Shown: piece by piece, positions 7,130 through 11,363 of the stretch
Position numbering within the stretch: the stretch's first letter is position 1
Layout of the letters: the number at the start of each line of letters is the position of its first letter
Notes under the pieces: model-generated
Seen by the model: the letters and a program-made list of their open reading frames with translations, nothing else
Told to the model about the DNA's origin: nothing
Database searches by the model: none
Translations under genes and position numbers: made by a program
Origin: Lachnospiraceae bacterium UBA6452
GTDB lineage: Bacteria; Bacillota; Clostridia; Lachnospirales; Lachnospiraceae
Assembly: GCA_002441865.1 (NCBI GenBank)
Contig: DJNY01000232.1
Coordinates: 1,848 to 13,210 of the forward strand
Direction: 5' to 3'
Length of the DNA stretch: 11,363 nt

Positions 7130-8029
7130 ATGGAACTGAGGCATATTCGATATTTTAAGGCTGTGGCAGAGGAAAAAAATTTCACACGGGCTGCGGAAAA
7201 GCTGGCGATCGCACAACCGCCGCTCTCAAGACAGATCCAGGATCTGGAGGCGGAGCTTGGAACACAGCTTTTTATCCGTTCACCGCATAAGGTAACGCTC
7301 ACAGAAGAGGGAGAACTGTTTTTACAGTATGCGACCCAGATACTTGATCTTGTCCACCGGTCTGAGGAAGAAGTAAGGGAGAGAAAAGAAGGATTGCAGG
7401 GCACTTTGTATATTGCTTCCGTGGAAGGCTGCGGTCCACGTTTGTTTGCGGAGTGGATCGCCGCATTCGGGCAGCAGCATCCACACGTGCAGTATAATCT
7501 CTGGAACGGCAATACCGATGATGTGAATAACCGCGTTATGAAAGGTCTTTGTGAGATCGCAATGATCACAGCGCCCTATAATACAGAAGAATTTCAGGTT
7601 CTGCCGGTTTATAAGGAACCCTGGGTTGCAATGATCCCCAAGGGGCACCCATTGTATATGCCGGAAAATGATCCGGTAAAGCCGGACGATCTTCTGCCGT
7701 ATCCGCTGCTGATCCCTTCCCGGGAATCCAGAAAAAGCGAGATCGACAAGTGGTTTTCACAGACCGGTCAGGCGCCGGTTATCCGCGGACGGATCGCACA
7801 TATGATGAATGCCTATGAGCTGAGCCTGCACGGTGTCGGCATTTCTATTTATCCGGCCTCTATTTCCGCACTGGCAAAGAACAAGGAAGTCTGCATCCGT
7901 AAAATAGAGCATCCGGATGCCTATGCATCTTATGCACTCATCTGGAAAAAGAACCATACTCTTTCCCATGTGGCACAGGAATTTCTTTCCTTTATCCGGG
8001 AAAGCAGTGAAAATACAGATGAAATATGA
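7130..8029 (+). CDS. LysR-family transcriptional regulator
   Basis: 299 aa, typical for the family. The N-terminal winged helix-turn-helix covers about 1-60 (LRHIRYFKAVAEEKNFTRAA then QPPLSRQIQDLEAELGTQLF). A linker helix follows, then a periplasmic-binding-protein-like effector domain at about 91-290. The N-terminus is most like the AlsR/BenM/CatM group, but the effector cannot be read from sequence. AGAGGA at 7117-7122 is 7 nt before the ATG. It lies 32 nt after the MBL gene in the same direction, so they may share a transcript. No divergently oriented target gene is present, unlike the usual LysR layout. The downstream AT-rich dyad at 8054-8074 is a possible binding site. Confidence 0.92.
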   Translation: MELRHIRYFKAVAEEKNFTRAAEKLAIAQPPLSRQIQDLEAELGTQLFIRSPHKVTLTEEGELFLQYATQILDLVHRSEEEVRERKEGLQGTLYIASVEGCGPRLFAEWIAAFGQQHPHVQYNLWNGNTDDVNNRVMKGLCEIAMITAPYNTEEFQVLPVYKEPWVAMIPKGHPLYMPENDPVKPDDLLPYPLLIPSRESRKSEIDKWFSQTGQAPVIRGRIAHMMNAYELSLHGVGISIYPASISALAKNKEVCIRKIEHPDAYASYALIWKKNHTLSHVAQEFLSFIRESSENTDEI

Positions 8030-8038
8030 TCTGTATTT
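8011..8038 (+). terminator. Hairpin across the LysR stop codon, weak terminator
   Basis: AAATACAGAT (8011-8020) and ATCTGTATTT (8029-8038) form a perfect 10-bp stem with an 8-nt loop that contains most of the LysR stop codon. The tail ACTATATCT is AU-rich but not a U-run. It may slow decay or weakly terminate the LysR transcript. Confidence 0.4.
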
Positions 8039-8053
8039 ACTATATCTAAAAAG

Positions 8054-8074
8054 TATTGTAATATATTTACAATA
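8054..8074. promoter_or_regulatory. AT-rich 21-bp dyad, possible operator
   Basis: TATTGTAA and its exact reverse complement TTACAATA flank a 5-bp TATAT centre. The centre lies about 44 bp before the TATAAT at 8108, i.e. near -56 of the predicted start, where many activators bind. It does not show the symmetric T-N11-A of classical LysR boxes (G and C occupy those positions), so a link to the adjacent LysR is only a suggestion. Confidence 0.4.
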
Positions 8075-8107
8075 TGTATTTCACATTATAGAACCTGTGT
8101 GGTACAT

Positions 8108-8113
8108 TATAAT
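8108..8113 (+). promoter_or_regulatory. -10 element of a promoter for the small-peptide unit
   Basis: A perfect TATAAT. No good -35 lies 16-18 bp upstream; the nearest resemblance, TTCACA at 8080-8085, is 22 bp away. This pattern fits an activator-dependent promoter with the start near 8120. A second weak option is TTTACA (8066-8071) with TATAGA (8087-8092), spacer 15. Confidence 0.4.
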
Positions 8114-8177
8114 CATCAAAAGGAAGTCAGGCCGGACCTCTGAAGTAACTGATCAATTTTAGAAATGTAGAAAGGTT

Positions 8178-8261
8178 ATGGTGAGTGTTATGAAAAAAAT
8201 TATTGGCAAAATCAATGAGTTCTTTGGTGAATATTATAAAAGTTTTGGCGAGATCATCTGA
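8178..8261 (+). CDS. Amphipathic small peptide, 27 aa (or 23 aa from the ATG at 8190)
   Basis: Two in-frame ATG codons are possible: 8178, just 2 nt after GAAAGG, and 8190, 14 nt after it and followed by AAAAAA. Starting at 8190 the peptide is 23 aa, beginning MKKIIGKINEFFGEYY. Hydrophobic residues fall at 4, 5, 8, 11, 12, 15, 16, 19, 22 and 23 with Lys and Glu between, so it would form a clean amphipathic helix. There is no Cys and no signal peptide. It lies between a TATAAT (8108) and a strong terminator (8308-8350), in a compact unit with no other sizeable gene. The helix pattern recalls membrane-active or signalling peptides, but I recognise no family. A chance ORF of this size cannot be excluded. 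Confidence 0.45.
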   Translation: MVSVMKKIIGKINEFFGEYYKSFGEII

Positions 8262-8276
8262 TCAAAGAGGCGTAAA

Positions 8277-8309
8277 ATGAATCAGAGTGAAAATCAAACG
8301 GAGTTGTAA
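8277..8309 (+). CDS. Possible 10-codon ORF before the terminator
   Basis: ATG at 8277 has AAAGAGG (8264-8270) 6 nt upstream. It encodes MNQSENQTEL and stops with TAA at 8307-8309, exactly where the terminator stem begins. The ribosome binding site and position make it worth recording, but a 10-residue ORF is weak evidence. Translation up to the stem could also affect termination. Confidence 0.2.
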   Translation: MNQSENQTEL

Positions 8310-8350
8310 GACCGGTAATGTATCGATTGCATTGCCGGTCTTATTTTTTT
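8308..8350 (+). terminator. Strong intrinsic terminator
   Basis: AAGACCGGTAATG (8308-8320) pairs with CATTGCCGGTCTT (8330-8342) over 13 bp with one G-U pair and a 9-nt loop, followed by A and seven T residues (8344-8350). It ends the LysR/small-peptide region and insulates the next operon. It also shows that an in-frame ATG at 8287 upstream of it is not the start of the ACT-domain gene. Confidence 0.9.
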
Positions 8351-8379
8351 GGAAAAACACATCTGAAAAAATTAGGGGC

Positions 8380-8408
8380 TTGCATACCACAGAGGGATAT
8401 GCTATGAT
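8380..8408 (+). promoter_or_regulatory. Promoter of the ACT-hom-aspartokinase operon
   Basis: The -35 is TTGCAT (8380-8385), the spacer 17 nt, and the extended -10 is TGC-TATGAT (TGC at 8400-8402, TATGAT at 8403-8408, 5 of 6 to consensus). Transcription would start near 8415. It lies 30 nt after the terminator. The ATG at 8404 is part of the -10 box and therefore cannot be the translation start of this transcript. Confidence 0.75.
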
Positions 8409-8415
8409 ATCCCTC
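8392..8415. promoter_or_regulatory. Perfect inverted repeat over the -10, candidate operator
   Basis: GAGGGATAT (8392-8400) and ATATCCCTC (8407-8415) are exact reverse complements separated by 6 bp. The repeat covers the -10 box and reaches the predicted transcription start, the classic place for a repressor site. It is mostly outside the RNA, so it is more likely a DNA site than an RNA hairpin. The regulator is unknown. Confidence 0.5.
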
Positions 8416-8416
8416 G

Positions 8417-8438
8417 ACGGCATACAGTTGTACGCCGT
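8417..8438 (+). other. Leader RNA hairpin at the 5' end of the hom-operon transcript
   Basis: ACGGC (8417-8421) pairs with GCCGT (8434-8438), then one A-C mismatch, then TAC with GTA, around a 4-nt loop. It would sit almost at the 5' end of the mRNA and could stabilise it. No U-tract or alternative antiterminator is visible, so it is not a terminator or a recognisable riboswitch. Confidence 0.4.
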
Positions 8439-8450
8439 ACAAAAACATCC

Positions 8451-8455
8451 GGAAG
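8451..8455 (+). promoter_or_regulatory. Ribosome binding site of the ACT-domain gene (decides the GTG start)
   Basis: GGAAG lies 8 nt before the GTG at 8464. The resulting 150-aa protein has the normal family length, and the site lies inside the predicted transcript. Confidence 0.6.
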
Positions 8456-8463
8456 AATGGAGC

Positions 8464-8916
8464 GTGAAAGAAGTGGAGCAGTCTACCGGCTATTTTGTTG
8501 TAAAGCAGAAAGCATTACCGGAAGTATTGTTAAAGGTTGTGGAGGCAAAGAAGCTGATAGAGTCCGAACGTGCTGTTTCCGTGCAGGAGGCAACGGAACG
8601 GGTAGGGATCAGCCGCAGTTCTTTTTATAAGTATAAGGACGATATTTTTCCCTTCCATGATACAGCAGCGGGCAGGACGATCACGCTGACCTTCCAAATG
8701 GATGATGAACCGGGCTTGTTATCGGATGTGCTCAAGATCATAGCTACATTCGGAGCAAATATACTAACCATCCATCAGAGTATTCCGATCAACGGAGTTG
8801 CTTCGCTGACGATCAGTGTACAGGTATTGCCGACAACGGCGGATGTTTCCCTGATGGTCGATGAGATGGAAAAACAAAAAGGCGTACATTACGTGAAAAT
8901 CATAGCTAAGGAGTAG
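8464..8916 (+). CDS. ACT-domain protein of the PheB/UPF0735 type
   Basis: 150 aa from the GTG start. An N-terminal helical part, TGYFVVKQKALPEVLLKVVEAKKLIES, leads to an HTH-like segment (about 39-62, VSVQEATERVGISRSSFYKYKDDIF). A C-terminal ACT domain covers about 72-147, with ITLTFQMDDEPGLLSDVLKIIATFGANILTIHQ; ACT domains bind amino acids. The start is chosen because the ATG codons at 8287 and 8404 lie upstream of, or within, the promoter, and because family members begin about here. The family often neighbours aromatic or aspartate-family amino acid genes. It precedes hom by 5 nt and is almost surely co-transcribed with it. Its role is probably to sense an end product and regulate the operon or the enzymes; no direct evidence is visible in the sequence. 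Some annotations will carry the longer ATG start. Confidence 0.85.
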   Translation: MKEVEQSTGYFVVKQKALPEVLLKVVEAKKLIESERAVSVQEATERVGISRSSFYKYKDDIFPFHDTAAGRTITLTFQMDDEPGLLSDVLKIIATFGANILTIHQSIPINGVASLTISVQVLPTTADVSLMVDEMEKQKGVHYVKIIAKE

Positions 8917-8921
8917 AGAAA

Positions 8922-10127
8922 ATGGTAAAAGTAGCAGTATTAGGATATGGTACAGTAGGAAGCGGTATCGTTGAGGTAATCAAAACAAACCAGGACATGG
9001 TAAATAAGAAAGCCGGAGATGAGATTGACGTTAAATATATCTTGGATCTGCGCGATTTCCCCGGAGATCCTTATGAGAATCTGGTTGTACATGATGTTGA
9101 GGTCATTTTAAACGATCCTGAAGTGCTTGTGATCGCGGAAGCAATGGGTGGCGTGGAACCGGCCTATACATTCACAAAGAGAGCACTCAGCGCAGGTAAG
9201 AGCGTATGTACTTCTAATAAAGAGCTTGTTGCAAAGCATGGCGCAGAATTGATTGAGTTAGCACGTGTGAATAAATGTAACTATATGTTCGAAGCAAGCG
9301 TCGGCGGCGGTATCCCGATCATCCGTCCGTTAAATGCTTCTCTGACACCGGAGCGTGTAGACGGTATCACGGGTATTTTAAATGGCACAACAAACTACAT
9401 CCTGACCAAAATGGAAAAGGAAGGCTCTGACTTTGCTACCGTATTAAAGGAAGCACAGGAAAAGGGATATGCAGAGCGTAATCCGGAAGCTGATGTGGAA
9501 GGATATGATGCATGTCGTAAGATCGCTATCCTTTCTTCTCTGATCTATGGTAAAAATGTAAATTATGAGCATATTTATACAGAGGGGATTACAAAGATCA
9601 CAACAAATGATTTTGCCTACGCAAAAAAAGCAGGTTACACGATCAAACTGCTTGCGATGAGCAAGGAAGTAGATGGCAGATATTTTGCTATGGTAACACC
9701 TTGTATGATCAATGACCAGAACCCACTGTATTTTGTAAATGACGTATTTAACGGTATTCTGGTACACGGCAATACATTGGGGAATACAATGTATTATGGA
9801 GCAGGAGCAGGAAAACTCCCGACAGCAAGCGCCGTTGTATCCGATATCATTGACTGTGTGAAACATCTTGGCAAGACTGTATTCTGCTTCTGGGATAAAG
9901 AAGAACTGCAGCTGTCCAGCATGGATGATTCTGTAAAGCGTTTCTTTGTCCGTGTGAAAGATGCTGATTTTGCAAAAGCAAAAGAAGTATTTGGCGATGT
10001 GGAAGAGATTGATGCACAGATCGCAGGTGAAAAGGGCTTCTTTACACAGGCTATGAGTGAAAAGGCGTTTAAAGAAAAGAGTGCACAGGTCGGTGAGATC
10101 ATCAGCCGGATCCGTGTTGAGGAGTAA
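8922..10127 (+). CDS. hom: Homoserine dehydrogenase
   Basis: Reduces aspartate semialdehyde to homoserine with NAD(P)H, the branch step toward threonine and methionine. The protein is 401 aa. The Rossmann motif is GYGTVGSG (8-15). SNKELVAKHG carries K100. GILNGTTNYI lies at 151-160. DVEGYDACRK carries D196 and K200, which correspond by spacing to the catalytic Asp and Lys of the yeast enzyme. GAGAGKLPTA follows at 293-302. Only about 65 residues follow the catalytic core (338-401), so the usual C-terminal ACT regulatory domain of the 430-aa Bacillus type is short or degenerate. TAAGGAG at 8907-8913 is 8 nt before the ATG. The ACT protein upstream could supply the missing sensing in trans. Confidence 0.95.
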   Translation: MVKVAVLGYGTVGSGIVEVIKTNQDMVNKKAGDEIDVKYILDLRDFPGDPYENLVVHDVEVILNDPEVLVIAEAMGGVEPAYTFTKRALSAGKSVCTSNKELVAKHGAELIELARVNKCNYMFEASVGGGIPIIRPLNASLTPERVDGITGILNGTTNYILTKMEKEGSDFATVLKEAQEKGYAERNPEADVEGYDACRKIAILSSLIYGKNVNYEHIYTEGITKITTNDFAYAKKAGYTIKLLAMSKEVDGRYFAMVTPCMINDQNPLYFVNDVFNGILVHGNTLGNTMYYGAGAGKLPTASAVVSDIIDCVKHLGKTVFCFWDKEELQLSSMDDSVKRFFVRVKDADFAKAKEVFGDVEEIDAQIAGEKGFFTQAMSEKAFKEKSAQVGEIISRIRVEE

Positions 10128-10141
10128 GCACAGGCTGCATA

Positions 10142-10173
10142 TGGGATCATATGTTTCAGGTTATGTGATCCTA
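10142..10173 (+). other. Hairpin between hom and the aspartokinase gene
   Basis: GGATCATAT (10144-10152) pairs with ATGTGATCC (10163-10171) with one G-U pair; the outer T-A (10142-10173) can extend it. The tail AAGTGAAAATAAAT contains no U-run, so it is not a terminator. It may be a stability or processing element in the 76-nt gap. Confidence 0.4.
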
Positions 10174-10203
10174 AAGTGAAAATAAATACCGAGGAGTAGG
10201 AAA

Positions 10204-11363
10204 ATGAAAAAAGTAGTAAAATTTGGCGGCAGCTCATTAGCGAGTGCAGAGCAGTTTGAAAAGGTGGGAAAGATCATCCGTGCAGACAAGACAAGATGTT
10301 ATGTGGTACCTTCTGCACCGGGTAAGAGAAACAGCAAGGATACAAAAGTGACAGATATGCTGTACAATACCTATGCACTGGCAGAAAGTGACGATGCATT
10401 TGATAAAGAACTGGATGCGATCAGGGCAAGATACCAGGAGATCATTGACGGACTGAAATTAAAGCTTTCTCTGGATAAAGAATTTGAAGTGATCCGTGAA
10501 AACTTTAAAAAGAAAGCAGGCAGTGATTATGCAGCCAGCCGTGGAGAGTTTTTAAACGGTATCATTATGGCTGACTACTTGGGCTATGAATTTATTGATG
10601 CGGCAGAGGTGATCTTCTTTGATGAAGATGGTAATTTTATGGCGGATCATACGAATGATGTGCTTTCCGCACGCCTTGCGGAAACGCCAAAGGCGGTTGT
10701 ACCGGGCTTCTATGGTGCAAAGCTGGATGGCAGTGTAAAGACCTTCTCCAGAGGCGGTTCCGATATTACAGGTTCTATCGTGGCAAAAGCTGCACATGTA
10801 GATGTGTATGAAAACTGGACAGACGTTTCAGGTTTCCTGATCGCGGATCCACGTATTATCGATAATCCGAAAGGAATTGATACCATTACTTATCGCGAAC
10901 TGAGAGAGCTTTCTTACATGGGTGCAACGGTACTGCATGAAGATGCGATCTTCCCGGTTCGTAAGGAAGGTATCCCGATCAACATCCGTAATACAAATGC
11001 ACCGAAAGATAACGGTACATGGATCGTGGAAAGTACCTGTCAGAAGCCAAAATATGTGATCACAGGTATTGCCGGCAAGAAAGGATTCTGTTCCATCAAT
11101 ATTGAAAAGGATCTCATGAATTCTGAGATCGGTTTTGGCAGAAAGGTTCTGCAGGCATTTGAAGAAAATGAGATTTCTTTTGAACATGTACCATCCGGTA
11201 TCGATACAATGACGGTATTTGTGCACCAGTCGGAATTCATGGAAAAAGAGCAGCGTGTGCTGGCAGCGATCCACAAGCTGGCACATCCGGATTCCATTGA
11301 TCTGGAATCTGATCTGGCACTGATCGCAGTCGTAGGACGCGGTATGAGACAGACGCGTGGTAC
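10204..11363 (+). CDS. Aspartate kinase, 5' part (3' end outside window)
   Basis: Phosphorylates aspartate, the first step of the aspartate pathway (lysine, threonine, methionine). 386 codons are visible of about 440 expected. The N-terminal kinase motif KFGGSS is at 6-11, VVPSAPGKR at 34-42, SRGGSDITGS at 182-191 and WTDVSGFLIADPR at 205-217. The first ACT half starts near residue 295 (KKGFCSINI) and the second is beginning at the edge (VVGRGMRQTRG). The ATG has GAGGAG (10191-10196) 7 nt upstream. It is the third gene of the ACT-hom operon. The sequence is of the clostridial single-function type, so I leave the gene symbol blank rather than choosing between lysC and other names. Confidence 0.93.
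   Translation, partial: MKKVVKFGGSSLASAEQFEKVGKIIRADKTRCYVVPSAPGKRNSKDTKVTDMLYNTYALAESDDAFDKELDAIRARYQEIIDGLKLKLSLDKEFEVIRENFKKKAGSDYAASRGEFLNGIIMADYLGYEFIDAAEVIFFDEDGNFMADHTNDVLSARLAETPKAVVPGFYGAKLDGSVKTFSRGGSDITGSIVAKAAHVDVYENWTDVSGFLIADPRIIDNPKGIDTITYRELRELSYMGATVLHEDAIFPVRKEGIPINIRNTNAPKDNGTWIVESTCQKPKYVITGIAGKKGFCSINIEKDLMNSEIGFGRKVLQAFEENEISFEHVPSGIDTMTVFVHQSEFMEKEQRVLAAIHKLAHPDSIDLESDLALIAVVGRGMRQTRG

Noticed and set aside
6820..7569. A 249-codon open frame on the minus strand
   Set aside because: It lies opposite the end of the MBL gene and the start of LysR, both with clear families, and its translation shows no motif. Other long minus-strand frames (4544-5101, 5144-5755) are likewise shadows of spoIIA genes.
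8287..8463. N-terminal extension of the ACT protein from the ATG at 8287
   Set aside because: It crosses a strong terminator and the operon promoter, and its residues do not resemble the family.
8350..8463. Riboswitch or T-box upstream of the ACT-hom operon
   Set aside because: The leader after the predicted start is only about 49 nt and has one small hairpin, too short for a T-box or a lysine/SAM riboswitch.
1..11363. Defence system, prophage, insertion sequence or CRISPR array
   Set aside because: No transposase, integrase, phage, nuclease-helicase or direct-repeat pattern is visible; the genes are core metabolic, regulatory and sporulation genes.

Overview
The window reads as chromosomal core sequence of a spore-forming Clostridia, most likely a Lachnospiraceae-type gut anaerobe. 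This is an inference from the spoIIA sporulation operon, the moderate GC content with AGGAG-type ribosome binding sites, the protein style, and an ACT-protein/hom/aspartokinase cluster. All genes are on the + strand. I see no mobile element, tRNA, rRNA or CRISPR array.

Layout. (1) Positions 1-4144: the 3' part of valS, then folC, a 47-codon small gene overlapping folC, and a membrane protein with a zinc ribbon and TPR repeats, closed by a good intrinsic terminator at 4176-4209. (2) Positions 4240-5725: spoIIAA-spoIIAB-sigF, the anti-anti-sigma factor, anti-sigma kinase and forespore sigma factor of sporulation. (3) Positions 5847-8029: a secreted lipoprotein with a ComEC-like metallo-beta-lactamase domain and a small C-terminal Cys-rich domain, then a LysR-type regulator. 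(4) Positions 8030-8350: an AT-rich segment with hairpins, a 21-bp operator-like dyad, a perfect TATAAT, a 23-27 codon amphipathic peptide gene, a possible 10-codon ORF and a strong terminator. It looks like a compact small-peptide or small-RNA unit. (5) Positions 8380-11363: a clear promoter overlapped by a perfect 9-bp inverted repeat, driving an ACT-domain protein (GTG start), homoserine dehydrogenase and aspartate kinase, which runs off the right edge.

How it works together. Region 2 is the textbook partner-switching module for forespore SigF. Region 5 commits aspartate to threonine and methionine. Its first gene couples an HTH-like N-terminus to an ACT domain and could act as an amino-acid sensor for the operon. 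Most genes are ordinary housekeeping genes. The parts that deserve a second look are the 8030-8416 regulatory and small-peptide segment, the operator over the hom-operon promoter, the Cys-tailed MBL lipoprotein, and the missing clear promoter for spoIIA.
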